64,000 nt of DNA from Vreelandella nigrificans (GCF_002374315.1 NZ_NWUX01000003.1:233545-297544); one strand, 5' to 3'. Counted from the first letter of the stretch, positions 45,804 to 55,062 are shown. Notes: generated from the letters alone by a model not told the origin. Translations and numbers: made by a program.

Positions 45804-47012
45804 TTATAGCTCCACCAGACCTTTGCTGGTAAAGGTACCGTTTTCGACGACCATCTCTACGACCACACCAGGCACATCACCGTTCTCATCAAACTCGTGG
45901 GAGCCAGAGGCACCCTCGTAATTGATCTCGGTACCTGCCGCTATCAGCTCCACTGCTTTTTCCCACTCACCCGGCAGGATGATCTCGCCCGGCGCGCTGG
46001 AAACACTACGTAACGCTTCGCTTAACCCTTCGCGCTCAGCACTACCGTTCTGCTCAATGGCCAGTGCCACCAGGAAAGCAGCATCGTATGCCTGGGCAGC
46101 GAAGACTGCACTAGGGTCAATACCTGCCGCGGCTGCCGCTGCGTTGAAAATCTCAGTGCCCGGTAGGTCAGGGCTACCAGGGCGTGTGGCAATCATCCCG
46201 TCCAGCACGTCAGCACCAATGGCCTGGATGAGACTATCGCCCACCATCCCATCAGCACCGACGTATTGCGTAAACATGCCGCTTTCATAGGCTTGGCGCA
46301 GCACCGTTTGGCCAGAGGTATCGGCGTAAGCCAGTACAACGAGTGTGTCGGCACCGCTTGCTGACAGTGAGCCTAACTCGGAACGGTAGTCGGCACGGTT
46401 ATCTTCGTGGGCAAGGTTTTCTGCAACTTCACCACCACCCTCTTCAAAGGCTGTGCTAAACGCCTCTGAGAGGCCACGGCCGTAGTCGTTATTGACGTAG
46501 GTCACCGCCACAAAGTCGATGCCTTTATCAAGCAATAGCTTAGCCAGCATTTCACCTTGGAAGGCATCAGAAGGCACGGTGCGGAAAACCAAATCATTGT
46601 CGTCCAGCTCAGAAACCGCCGGAGCAGTAGACGCTGGCGAAACCATCAGTACGCCACCTGGAATGGCTGCATTATTGGCAGCCGCAATAGTGGCCCCAGT
46701 GCAAAGTGCACCCACAATTGCGGTGACCCGCTCGGAATTCACCATTCGGTCGGCAGCATTAGAGGCTGCCGACGCATCAGAGCAGGTGGTGTCCCCTGAC
46801 GGCATGACCAATGTTTGGCCGCCTAAAATCCCCCCCTGTTCATTTATCTGAGCCACGGCCAGCTTGGCACCCTCAAAAATAGGGGGCGTAAGGCTTTCAA
46901 TTCCCCCGGTAAAACCGCCCAAGAAGCCAACTTTAACCTCTGCCTGGGCCATCGCCGTTAAGGCGAACGATGAGGCCGCAACGGCGGTGACTAATGCGCG
47001 CTTATTAATCAT
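45804..47012 (-). CDS. Branched-chain amino acid-type ABC transporter substrate-binding protein (LivK/J-like)
   Basis: A 402-residue periplasmic binding protein of type 1 fold (Peripla_BP_6). Signal peptide about 1-24 (AMAQA-E). Opening VKVGFLGGFTGGIE and GGQTLVMPSGDTTCSDASAA are typical. It is encoded convergently to the four transport genes rather than in the same operon, but is the only binder nearby and presumably serves them. The two cysteines near 77 and 104 (TCSD, ALCTG) could form the family disulfide. Confidence 0.9.
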   Translation of the reverse strand: MINKRALVTAVAASSFALTAMAQAEVKVGFLGGFTGGIESLTPPIFEGAKLAVAQINEQGGILGGQTLVMPSGDTTCSDASAASNAADRMVNSERVTAIVGALCTGATIAAANNAAIPGGVLMVSPASTAPAVSELDDNDLVFRTVPSDAFQGEMLAKLLLDKGIDFVAVTYVNNDYGRGLSEAFSTAFEEGGGEVAENLAHEDNRADYRSELGSLSASGADTLVVLAYADTSGQTVLRQAYESGMFTQYVGADGMVGDSLIQAIGADVLDGMIATRPGSPDLPGTEIFNAAAAAAGIDPSAVFAAQAYDAAFLVALAIEQNGSAEREGLSEALRSVSSAPGEIILPGEWEKAVELIAAGTEINYEGASGSHEFDENGDVPGVVVEMVVENGTFTSKGLVEL

Positions 47013-47130
47013 ATTATTGGTCGCTCCCAGTGATTAAATGCCCCAACGGTCCAGCACGGGACTTCTCTTAATCTGGAACCGGAATGCAAAAAACACAAGT
47101 AACGCTTTCTAACGCTACCTTACATTTCGT

Positions 47131-48687
47131 TTATAGCCAGCGTTCAAGGCGCAGCGTATGGCTTAGCCAAGCATTAAAGTGGCGCCAAACGCTTCCCGGC
47201 TCTTTGGTGAGCACTTCAAGCTGTCCCTCCCGCTCAAATTGCCAGTTCAATTTACCATTATCAGCAAGCACTACTCGGTAGCTAATAGATGGCTTTTGGC
47301 CTACCGCCACTAACTCATTAAACGCCTGCAACAGCGATTCACTACGCGCTAGCACGCCTACTTCCGTATTCCAAAAAACTGACCGTGGATCGGCATTAAA
47401 CGAGCCGACAAACAACTGGTCATCATAACGGATAGCTTTAATATGCAGCGCCGATGCTGATGCCCCTGGCACACGCATCTCTCCTCTATCGACTGAGGAG
47501 GATGACTCCTGCTCAGGGCGCAATTCATAGAGGGCTACTCCGCTTTCAAGCAGCGCCTGCCGCCAAGGGGCGTAAGCACCGTGTACCATCGCGACATCGG
47601 TTGCCTCCAGCGAGTTAGTAATAATATCCACCTCTACCCCTTGTTGAGCGAGCTCAACCAAGCGCTCTACACCACGCTCGGTTGGCACAAAATAGGCAGA
47701 AATCAGTATTAATCGCTCGTTTAGTGTCGTTGCGGCGGTTAAATCCCCCATTAGCGTGGATTGCCAATCTGGGGTGCCAGAATGAGCCACCTTGCCAGGC
47801 GCATCCCATAGGGCTATCCCCTTCCCCCAGTGCAAGGCCTCCCATGGGGGAGCGCTGCGCGGCTGGCGGCGAAGCTCGGTAAAATAGTCAGAGTCTGCGT
47901 TGTTATCTAGCCAGTCTGTCAGCTCCATCTTCAACGAGAGCCAAGCATTGGCGTCTACCTGATGGTAACGCTCTATGGGTTGGGCTAAGCCATGATTCCA
48001 GTAAAGATCAAAGCTATCTGATAACGTAGGCACTACCTCGCCAATCGTAATTAGGTCGAGGTCAGCAAAGTTGCGTGCGTCATTGGCGTCGAAATACTCA
48101 TCCCCCAGGTTGCGCCCGCCGACAATCGCCACGCTATTATCGGCCACCCACAGTTTATTGTGCATGCGTCGATGCTGCTGGGTGGGGTTGACTACCGATG
48201 CCAGAACCCTGGGAACAAGATGCCCACGGCCAACCGAAAGTGGGTTATAAACCCGCACATGAATAGCCGGGTGACTGGACAATGCCGCTAAACGGCCACC
48301 CTGCCCAGTTGCACCAATATCATCTACGAGCAGCCTAACGCGCACGCCTTGCTCAGCAGCCTCAATCAACTTAGATAGCACCAGCCGCGTGGTTTGGCCA
48401 TCGCCAAGTAAATACGTCTGAATATCCAGTGTCTGCTGGGCTTGGCGAATCAACCCTGCTCGTACAGCGAACGCCGCCTGGCCGTTGGCCAGCAGTGCAA
48501 AACCATCAGGATCCGGCTGCGCATCCAGCGCGAGGGCAGCCTGATTGCCAAGCCAGGTTTGTCGTGCTTCCGGTGGTTCAAGGCTAACGTGATGCTCACG
48601 TACTACAGTATGGGTACAGCCTGCTAACAGGGTGGTGATCGTGGCAGCTAACAGCCAGTGAGAGCACCGCTTGGTGCTAGTCATCAT
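47131..48687 (-). CDS. Phospholipase D family lipoprotein, ClsC-like cardiolipin synthase
   Basis: A 518-residue protein with a lipoprotein signal peptide (LAGC, lipidated C24) and two HxKxxxxD motifs, H176-K178-D183 and H415-K417-D422, each followed by the GGRN/GSFNADPRS element. Domain layout matches ClsC/YmdC, which makes cardiolipin from phosphatidylglycerol and phosphatidylethanolamine. It starts inside the end of the small upstream gene (11-nt overlap). An alternative ATG lies one codon later. Confidence 0.88.
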   Translation of the reverse strand: MMTSTKRCSHWLLAATITTLLAGCTHTVVREHHVSLEPPEARQTWLGNQAALALDAQPDPDGFALLANGQAAFAVRAGLIRQAQQTLDIQTYLLGDGQTTRLVLSKLIEAAEQGVRVRLLVDDIGATGQGGRLAALSSHPAIHVRVYNPLSVGRGHLVPRVLASVVNPTQQHRRMHNKLWVADNSVAIVGGRNLGDEYFDANDARNFADLDLITIGEVVPTLSDSFDLYWNHGLAQPIERYHQVDANAWLSLKMELTDWLDNNADSDYFTELRRQPRSAPPWEALHWGKGIALWDAPGKVAHSGTPDWQSTLMGDLTAATTLNERLILISAYFVPTERGVERLVELAQQGVEVDIITNSLEATDVAMVHGAYAPWRQALLESGVALYELRPEQESSSSVDRGEMRVPGASASALHIKAIRYDDQLFVGSFNADPRSVFWNTEVGVLARSESLLQAFNELVAVGQKPSISYRVVLADNGKLNWQFEREGQLEVLTKEPGSVWRHFNAWLSHTLRLERWL

Positions 48688-48919
48688 CGTGATCAGCTAG
48701 CCTCTGTGCCTGTCGCTTACGCAAGCGGTTACGGCGATATAGCCTTACCAATGCGATAGCCAACGCTGCGGTCACCATGCAGGCCAACACAACACCCTGC
48801 CAGGGGCGGGCAGCGTCACCCATCATGGTTTCTAAGGTAATAATCAGCATTAAGCCCAGCGCTTGCGACCCAATGGCCAGCGCCCGCAGCATGTCGAAGG
48901 CGGGTTGCGGCATAGACAT
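48677..48919 (-). CDS. Small membrane protein, unknown function, overlapping the ClsC-like gene
   Basis: An 80-residue protein with two predicted TM helices (about 12-30 and 40-60), then a basic stretch (RLYRRNRLRKRQAQR) and an acidic end (HDDD). GGAG lies 6 nt before the ATG. The stop codon overlaps the ClsC-like start by 11 nt, so translation is likely coupled. I do not recognise the family; E. coli clsC is likewise paired with a separate partner (ymdB), but this is not YmdB. Confidence 0.7.
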   Translation of the reverse strand: MSMPQPAFDMLRALAIGSQALGLMLIITLETMMGDAARPWQGVVLACMVTAALAIALVRLYRRNRLRKRQAQRLADHDDD

Positions 48920-48980
48920 CTCCGTAATTTCTAACGTGCATGATATGGTCTACTAGTGTACCTGCTTAACGGGAAAACTG

Positions 48981-49784
48981 ATGAACGCGATTGCCCTCGG
49001 CCCACTGCTAATTTCACTGCCACGGCTATATGCCATTGGCTGCGCGCTGCTGCTGCTACTGGCCAGCCGCTATTTACTGGGTGTATCAGCACGCCAGCAT
49101 AGCCGCTGGTTTAACGGGCTGCTGTTGGCATGGGTGGTGGGCGCACGCGTGGCCTACGTCGCGCTCAACTGGGAAAGCTACTACGCTGCACCACTGGATA
49201 TCCTGAAGCTGTGGCAACCCGGCTATTATGGTTTGGGTGGCTTATTCGCGGGGTTGCTATGGACAGTCTGGTCACTGCGCACGCACCTGCTGTCGATGAT
49301 AGGTGCCCTGGCAATGCTCGTTGGCGCGTCTAGCCTATGGCTTGTGGTAGTGACACTCGCGCCGCTGGGTAATCAGTTTGCTGTGGATACTCTGCCGGAT
49401 GTCACGCTAGAGGATGTTGACGGTAACCCTGTGCATTTACCGTCGCTCAGTGAAAACGGCGACCTGATTATCGTTAATCTATGGGCCACTTGGTGCCCTC
49501 CCTGCCTGCGAGAAATGCCGTTACTGGAAGAGGCCGCCAAGCGTGACGAGGTAAGCGTTGTCATCGCTAACCAAGGTGAAGACCTGCTCCCCATCGTGCG
49601 TTATTTGGACGAGCAGGGGCTTTCGTTTCGCTATGCACTGCGCGATCCAAGCCAAACGCTGATGGCGCAGTTCAAGGCGCCGGGCTTGCCCACCACAGTG
49701 CTCTTTGACCGCCAGGGCAACACGCTGGACGTGCATGTCGGCGAGCTTACTCGTGCTCAATTAAGCCGCTGGTTGGAAGATTGA
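48981..49784 (+). CDS. Membrane-anchored TlpA-like thiol:disulfide protein with Lgt-like N-terminal region
   Basis: A 267-residue protein. The N-terminal part (about 1-125) has three to four TM helices and resembles the first part of prolipoprotein diacylglyceryl transferase (GARVAYVALNWESYYAAPLDILKLWQPG aligns to the GGRIGYVLFYN...VWDGG region). The Lgt catalytic HGG is changed to LGG and the later Lgt signature is absent, so transferase activity is unlikely. Residues about 135-267 form a periplasmic thioredoxin fold with W171-C172-P-P-C175. It probably reduces periplasmic disulfides. Confidence 0.85.
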   Translation: MNAIALGPLLISLPRLYAIGCALLLLLASRYLLGVSARQHSRWFNGLLLAWVVGARVAYVALNWESYYAAPLDILKLWQPGYYGLGGLFAGLLWTVWSLRTHLLSMIGALAMLVGASSLWLVVVTLAPLGNQFAVDTLPDVTLEDVDGNPVHLPSLSENGDLIIVNLWATWCPPCLREMPLLEEAAKRDEVSVVIANQGEDLLPIVRYLDEQGLSFRYALRDPSQTLMAQFKAPGLPTTVLFDRQGNTLDVHVGELTRAQLSRWLED

Positions 49785-49897
49785 AGCCAATAGATCTTAA
49801 TCCCCTCGCTGCTTTGCGTTAGAATCCCCCGCCCTGCTGCCATCGGCGAACCTTCCCGGTGGCGTATGACCCGTTTTGTAGACTTCCCTGAGGCATC

Positions 49898-52843
49898 ATG
49901 AGCGATTTTTCTCCCGGCCAGCGCTGGATTAGTGACGGCGAGGCTGAGCTTGGACTCGGCACCGTGCTTAACTGCGACGCCCGTAGCGTTACCATTTTGT
50001 TCAGTGCCAGCCAGGAAACCCGCACCTATAACACACGCCAGGCGCCATTAACCCGCGTGATGTTTGGTAGCGGGGACCGCGTGCTCTCAGCCGACGGCTG
50101 GCAGATGCTCGTTGATGACAGCAAAGAGTCTGGCGGTCTGATCACTTACATTGGCGAAGATAGCGAAGGAAATCTACGCGAGCTGCCAGAAGCGAAACTA
50201 GCCGACACGATGCAGTTCGACCAGGCCCGAGACCGCTTACTGACCGGCCAGGTAGACCGCAACGACTGGTTTGACCTACGCTTTCGCACCTTGCACCACT
50301 ACCAGCGTATTGAGCAGCACAGCGCTTTAGGCTTTGCCGGCCCGCGTATCGACCTTATCCCTCACCAGCTATATATCGCCGACGAAGTGGCAGGACGCCA
50401 CGCGCCACGGGTACTACTGGCGGATGAAGTCGGGCTGGGTAAAACCATTGAAGCAGGCCTGATCCTACACCGCCTGCTCCTCACTGGCCGGATAGAGCGG
50501 GCGCTAATACTGGTGCCGGATAGCTTAACCCACCAGTGGCTGGTCGAGCTTTTGCGCCGTTTCTCGCTCAACGTTAGCCTGCTGGATGAGCATCAAAGCC
50601 AAGCCCACGGCAGCGCTAACCCGTTTGAGAGCGCCCAGTTAGTACTGGCCAGCCAAGGCTGGCTGTTTGCCAATATCCACCGCCAAGACCAGGCGCTAGC
50701 CAGCCGCTTTGATCTGTTGATCGTGGATGAAGCCCACCATCTGGACTGGAGCAGCGAAGGCAGCGGCCCCGGCTATCAGTGTGTTGAACAGCTCGCCGCC
50801 GAAATTCCTGGCCTACTGCTGCTAACTGCCACACCGGAGCAGATGGGTGTTGAGAGCCACTTTGCTCGCCTACGCCTGCTGGATGCTGAGCGCTACCACG
50901 ATATTGAGCGTTTCAAAGACGAAGAGCGCCACTACATTGCGGTGGCCAGTGCCATCGATGCCCTGGATGAGCTGCCTAACGCGGTGGAGGCACGCAGCCG
51001 CGTAGAAGTCGTCGCAGATGATCGCGATAGCCAAGCGTTGCTGGCAACCCTGTGTAACCAAGAGGCCAGTAGCGAGCAGCAGGACGCCGCACGCGCCCAG
51101 TTGCGCGACGCGCTACTCGATCGCCACGGTACAGGCCGAGTAATGTTCCGCAATAGTCGCCGTCATGTTGGTGGTTTCCCCGAGCGCCGCTTGCACCTTG
51201 AAGCGCTAGAAATGCCGTCAGCCTATCGCCGGGTGGTACGTCGCTTAGAACGCGATGAAGACTATCTCGACGAACTGCTGATCGAAACTGGCATAGATCA
51301 CCCGGATGTACTGATCTACCCGGACGCGACGTACCGAGAGCTAAGCAACGACCCGCTTAACACCGAGTCCTGGTGGCATATCGACCCACGGGTGAACTGG
51401 CTGCTAGAGAAGCTCAGCGACGATAGCGAAAGCGGCTTCGCCAACGACAAAGTACTGATCATTGCCCACCATAGAGAAACCGCAGAAGGGCTTGCCGAAG
51501 GACTTCGTGTGCTGGGTGGCTACCATGCGCCTGTATTCCATGAAGGCCTATCGCTGGTTGAGCGTGACCGTGCCGCGGCGGCGTTTGCCGACGAAGAGGA
51601 TGGCTGCCAAGTGCTGGTGTGCTCTGAAATCGGCTCAGAAGGGCGTAATTTCCAGTTCTGCCGCCACTTGGTGATGTTTGATATGCCCCAGCACCCTGAC
51701 CAGCTGGAGCAGCGCATTGGCCGCTTAGACCGTATTGGCCAACGCCATGCCATAGAATTGCACGCGCCTACATTTACTGGTAGCCCCGGCGAGCGGCTGC
51801 TGCGCTGGTACCACGAAGGCATGGATGCGTTCAGTGCCCCCCATGGCATTGGTAGTGAGCTATTCGATGCCTTTGGCGACGCTTTGGCCGATGCCCTGCT
51901 CGACGATGAGATGCTTGATGAAATCATCGCCGAAACCCGGCAAATGTTTACCGCCAAGCTGGCCGAACGAGATGCCGGGCGCAACCGCCTACTGGAGCTA
52001 AATGCCTGTCGCCCTACACGCGCAAAGCAGGTAAGTGACGCAGTGCGCGAACTCGACGAAGATCCAGCACTACCGAAGTTTGTTGAGCGGGCACTGGATG
52101 TTTTTGGCGTTGATAGCCAGGAGATTGGCAACGGCCTACTCCACCTCCAGCCCAGCCAACACATGCTCGATGGCCTTCCTGGGTTAGTAAAAGGCGAAGA
52201 GGGCTTCTCTGCTACCTATAGTCGCGCCCAGGCACTGGCACGAGACGACATACAGCGGCTCTCCTGGGAGCACCCGCTGCTGCGTGAAATGATGGAGCGC
52301 ATATTAGATGGCACCATGGGCAATACTGCCCTGGCGCTGCTACGCCATCCAGCGATTCCCAGCGGCCGACTAATGGCAGAGCTGGTATTCCGTACTCACT
52401 GCCCAGCACCTAAATCGCTGCACATTAACCGCTTCTTACCCCCCACAGCAATCCGCGTCCTGCTGGATGAGTCTGGTGCTAATCTAACCAGCAAAATCTC
52501 CTTCACTGGCCTGGGTAAAAACCTCCAGAAGGTCAATAAGTCACTGGCCCGTGACTTGATTAAAAGCCGTCACGATCAGCTGCGCGATCTGCTAACCCAG
52601 GGAGAAGGCGAAGCCGAGCGCGAGCTACCCAGCATTGTGGAGGCTGCTGAAAGCCGTATGCGCGCGCAATTGGACAGCGAACTCGCCCGCTTAACAGCAT
52701 TGGCAGAGCACAACCCAGCGGTACGTGCCGAGGAGCTAGAGGCGTTAAAGCAAGAGCGCCAGGCATTGAGCGACGCTATCGAAAATACCCGTCTACGGCT
52801 GGACTCAGTGCGAGTAGTCATCACCGTCGACCCTAACGCCTAA
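49898..52843 (+). CDS. rapA: RNA polymerase-associated SWI2/SNF2 ATPase RapA
   Basis: A 981-residue RapA/HepA. N-terminal tudor-like region (GQRWISDGEAELGLGTV), helicase motif I ADEVGLGKT at 175-183, DEAH at 277-280, and the C-terminal helicase half with GSEGRNFQFCRHLVMFD and QRIGRLDRIGQ. It recycles RNA polymerase from stalled or post-termination complexes. Length is close to E. coli RapA (968). A weak TAGAAT box lies about 60 nt upstream. Confidence 0.97.
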   Translation: MSDFSPGQRWISDGEAELGLGTVLNCDARSVTILFSASQETRTYNTRQAPLTRVMFGSGDRVLSADGWQMLVDDSKESGGLITYIGEDSEGNLRELPEAKLADTMQFDQARDRLLTGQVDRNDWFDLRFRTLHHYQRIEQHSALGFAGPRIDLIPHQLYIADEVAGRHAPRVLLADEVGLGKTIEAGLILHRLLLTGRIERALILVPDSLTHQWLVELLRRFSLNVSLLDEHQSQAHGSANPFESAQLVLASQGWLFANIHRQDQALASRFDLLIVDEAHHLDWSSEGSGPGYQCVEQLAAEIPGLLLLTATPEQMGVESHFARLRLLDAERYHDIERFKDEERHYIAVASAIDALDELPNAVEARSRVEVVADDRDSQALLATLCNQEASSEQQDAARAQLRDALLDRHGTGRVMFRNSRRHVGGFPERRLHLEALEMPSAYRRVVRRLERDEDYLDELLIETGIDHPDVLIYPDATYRELSNDPLNTESWWHIDPRVNWLLEKLSDDSESGFANDKVLIIAHHRETAEGLAEGLRVLGGYHAPVFHEGLSLVERDRAAAAFADEEDGCQVLVCSEIGSEGRNFQFCRHLVMFDMPQHPDQLEQRIGRLDRIGQRHAIELHAPTFTGSPGERLLRWYHEGMDAFSAPHGIGSELFDAFGDALADALLDDEMLDEIIAETRQMFTAKLAERDAGRNRLLELNACRPTRAKQVSDAVRELDEDPALPKFVERALDVFGVDSQEIGNGLLHLQPSQHMLDGLPGLVKGEEGFSATYSRAQALARDDIQRLSWEHPLLREMMERILDGTMGNTALALLRHPAIPSGRLMAELVFRTHCPAPKSLHINRFLPPTAIRVLLDESGANLTSKISFTGLGKNLQKVNKSLARDLIKSRHDQLRDLLTQGEGEAERELPSIVEAAESRMRAQLDSELARLTALAEHNPAVRAEELEALKQERQALSDAIENTRLRLDSVRVVITVDPNA

Positions 52844-52857
52844 AACGCGATATTCGG

Positions 52858-53760
52858 CTAAAGAATAGCGGCTAACGCCTTGTCGAGAGTTGGGTACTGA
52901 AAGGTAAACCCAGCCTCGACAAGCCGCGTGGGCCGCATATCTGCACCGGTTAGCAATAGCTGTGACATCTCCCCCAAGCCCGCTTTTAAGGCAAAAGCCG
53001 GTACGGGCAACACCGCGGGGCGATGCAACTGTTTGGCCAACACCTTGGTAAATTCCTCATTAGTCACCGGGTGCGGCGCACTACCGTTAAATGCACCTGA
53101 TAACGACGACTCGTTGAGTAAAAACACAATCGCTGCTACCAGATCATCCCGATGTATCCAAGGCATAAACTGCTTACCATCCCCAAAGCGCCCACCTAGT
53201 CCCAACTTGAACGGTGGCAGCATTTTCTGTAACGAACCGCCACCCGCATCTAACACCAAGCCAGTACGCAGAAGCGCTAAACGAACACCCAGCGCCTCAA
53301 CAGGCTTAGCGGCCGCCTCCCACTGCTCGCACAATCGGTGAGCAAACTCATCGTTTGGTGGGGTTTTTTCATCTACCACTTTATTGCCCTGGTCACCGTA
53401 ATAGCCCATGGCAGAACCACTCACCATCACCTTGGGCAACGGTTGGCCATTAGCTTGTAGCTGCTCGCATAGCGCTACCAGCTGTACCGTGCTCTCCAGC
53501 CGTGAACGTATGAGCTCATTTTTCTGGTTGTCACTCCAGCGCTTGGCGGCTATCGACTCACCCGCTAAATTGACCAGCGCATCCGCTGGAGCATCAACAA
53601 ACGCCTGAGCACTATCACGAATATCACAGGTAGCTGGTAGCCGATCCCGCACGCTGTGAGGCGTGCGGGAAACCACTTGAACCTGATGTCCTGATGCGAT
53701 TAGTTGCTGGCATAGCCGCTGACCAACAAAGCCGCTGCCTCCTGTTATTAATACCCGCAT
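52858..53760 (-). CDS. TIGR01777 family NAD(P)-binding epimerase-like protein (YfcH)
   Basis: A 300-residue extended SDR. It starts MRVLITGGSGFVGQRL (GxxGxxG Rossmann motif at 7-13), contains NLAGESI and SGSAMGYYG, and ends in a DUF1731 domain. The true substrate of this family is unknown; "nucleoside-diphosphate sugar epimerase" is a loose name. Start at 53760 has GGAG 8 nt upstream; a longer frame into the AT-rich spacer is not conserved. Divergent from the renalase-like gene. Confidence 0.9.
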   Translation of the reverse strand: MRVLITGGSGFVGQRLCQQLIASGHQVQVVSRTPHSVRDRLPATCDIRDSAQAFVDAPADALVNLAGESIAAKRWSDNQKNELIRSRLESTVQLVALCEQLQANGQPLPKVMVSGSAMGYYGDQGNKVVDEKTPPNDEFAHRLCEQWEAAAKPVEALGVRLALLRTGLVLDAGGGSLQKMLPPFKLGLGGRFGDGKQFMPWIHRDDLVAAIVFLLNESSLSGAFNGSAPHPVTNEEFTKVLAKQLHRPAVLPVPAFALKAGLGEMSQLLLTGADMRPTRLVEAGFTFQYPTLDKALAAIL

Positions 53761-53828
53761 GGTGTCGCTCCAGTAAATGAAAAGAAGTAGGTGCAGCCTA
53801 ATGTAATATTGGTTGCATATGATTTTTA

Positions 53829-53861
53829 TTGTACGATATTTATACACAAGTATTACAAAGA
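53829..53861. promoter_or_regulatory. Three 11-bp direct repeats, candidate LitR/CarH-type operator
   Basis: Contiguous 11-mers TTGTACGATAT, TTATACACAAG and TATTACAAAGA share a TnnTACR core in register. CarH operators of Thermus and Myxococcus are built from 11-bp repeats with a TNTACA core (recalled from the literature). The block includes a possible plus-strand promoter, TTGTAC-N16-TATTAC, for the renalase-like gene. It lies between that gene and the divergent epimerase gene. Binding by the MerR protein at 55202 is an inference. Confidence 0.5.
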
Positions 53862-53916
53862 CAAATATATTCAAAGCACATCGCAAGCTACAGCTCTTCT
53901 AGTACTAAGGGGATTT

Positions 53917-54990
53917 ATGGACGCCACTCCTACTTCACACTCTCAGTTAACGCCTCGCCGCATGGCAGTTATTGGGGCCGGGATGTCTGGCTTGGCTTGT
54001 GCGCAGACGTTAGCCAAAGAGGGGGCTAGCGTCTCACTGTTTGATAAAGCACGCGGCCCCGGCGGCCGGATGTCTAGCAAGCGCCGCCCAACAGCAACTG
54101 TCGATTTAGGCGCCCAGGCATTCACTGTACGTGACAAGCGCTTCGCGCAAACCGTAAAGGAGTGGCAACAAGCAGGCTGTGTAGCTATTTGGCCCACCTG
54201 TTGTTATCAGGCTAGCTCAAGCGGTTGGCTAACGCACAATGACGGCCAAATACGCTATACAGGTGCCCCCCGTATGAGCGCCATTACCCGTCATATGGCT
54301 GAAACGCTTGCCTCGCTACCAAGCACCGCTCAGATATACGACACGGCGATAGTGGCCTTTGAAAAAACGTCGAGTGGTTGGCAGCTAATTGATCAAAACG
54401 GCGCTTCATACGGCCCCTTTGACGTAGTAGTAATTAGTGCGCCACCACCCCAAGCCCATGCGCTAGTCGCCAAATGGGATACCGATTTAGCGACTGCCTG
54501 CCAGGCTAGCCCACAGCACGGCTGCTGGGCAGGCTGGGCAATTTTTGCGACGCCGCTCCCCCCCATTGCTGACGTGATGCCCAATTGGCACAGCGTAGCA
54601 ACGGCCCATGAGGTGCTACGTTTAGCTACACGAAACAGCACCAAGCCAGGACGCGAGCAGCAGCAGGAAAGCGTCAGCTTATTGGCTCAATTGACTTGGA
54701 GCGATGCACATATCGAACTCGACAACAATATTGCAGCTCAGCGGTTGCTCAGCGCTTTTACAGCGCTGTTTCCAGAAAACACGGCGTTGCCTGAGCTCAT
54801 TGAGTGGGGTGCCCATCGTTGGCGATATGCTCAGCCCGCAGAAGTTGGGCAACAATCATACCTATACAGCCAGCAGGGCTTAGCACTATGTGGGGATAGC
54901 TTTCGTGGTAGTCGTGTTGAGGATGCCTGGCTCTCTGGTTTTGAGCTAGCAAACGCACTATTAGGCCAGTCGGTCCACCAATGTGAGTAG
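53917..54990 (+). CDS. Renalase-like FAD-dependent NAD(P)/amine oxidoreductase
   Basis: A 357-residue flavoprotein. MAVIGAGMSGLACAQTLAKEG is the dinucleotide-binding motif and GPGGRMSSKR the second FAD contact, as in bacterial renalases and related amine-oxidase-like proteins. The C-terminal GLALCGDSFRGSRVEDAWLSG closes the FAD fold. AGGGG lies 5 nt before the ATG at 53917. The in-frame extension upstream runs through the AT-rich spacer and is rejected. Co-localises with the photolyase region. Confidence 0.87.
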   Translation: MDATPTSHSQLTPRRMAVIGAGMSGLACAQTLAKEGASVSLFDKARGPGGRMSSKRRPTATVDLGAQAFTVRDKRFAQTVKEWQQAGCVAIWPTCCYQASSSGWLTHNDGQIRYTGAPRMSAITRHMAETLASLPSTAQIYDTAIVAFEKTSSGWQLIDQNGASYGPFDVVVISAPPPQAHALVAKWDTDLATACQASPQHGCWAGWAIFATPLPPIADVMPNWHSVATAHEVLRLATRNSTKPGREQQQESVSLLAQLTWSDAHIELDNNIAAQRLLSAFTALFPENTALPELIEWGAHRWRYAQPAEVGQQSYLYSQQGLALCGDSFRGSRVEDAWLSGFELANALLGQSVHQCE

Positions 54991-55020
54991 AACCAAGCTT
55001 TCAACAGGTACGGCCTAAAG

Positions 55021-55062
55021 GTTGTACCCAACAGCCACAAGTTGTACAAAGGTGCCTATAAT
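55021..55062 (+). promoter_or_regulatory. Promoter of the MerR-family regulator with paired GTTGTAC sites
   Basis: A perfect TATAAT (55057-55062) has no good -35 box at 17 bp. Instead, GTTGTAC occurs at 55021 and again at 55041, start-to-start 20 bp, the second site in the would-be spacer. A GGTAC/GTACC inverted pair starts at 55007. As I recall it, the Pseudomonas putida PplR1 consensus is T(G/A)TACA-N12-TGTA(C/T)A; here the gap between TGTACC and TGTACA is 14, so the match is imperfect. Confidence 0.55.

Noticed and set aside
53761..53886. N-terminal extension of the epimerase into the divergent spacer
   Set aside because: The extension is AT-rich, hydrophobic by composition and unlike the family; the conserved protein begins at 53760 with a good ribosome-binding site.
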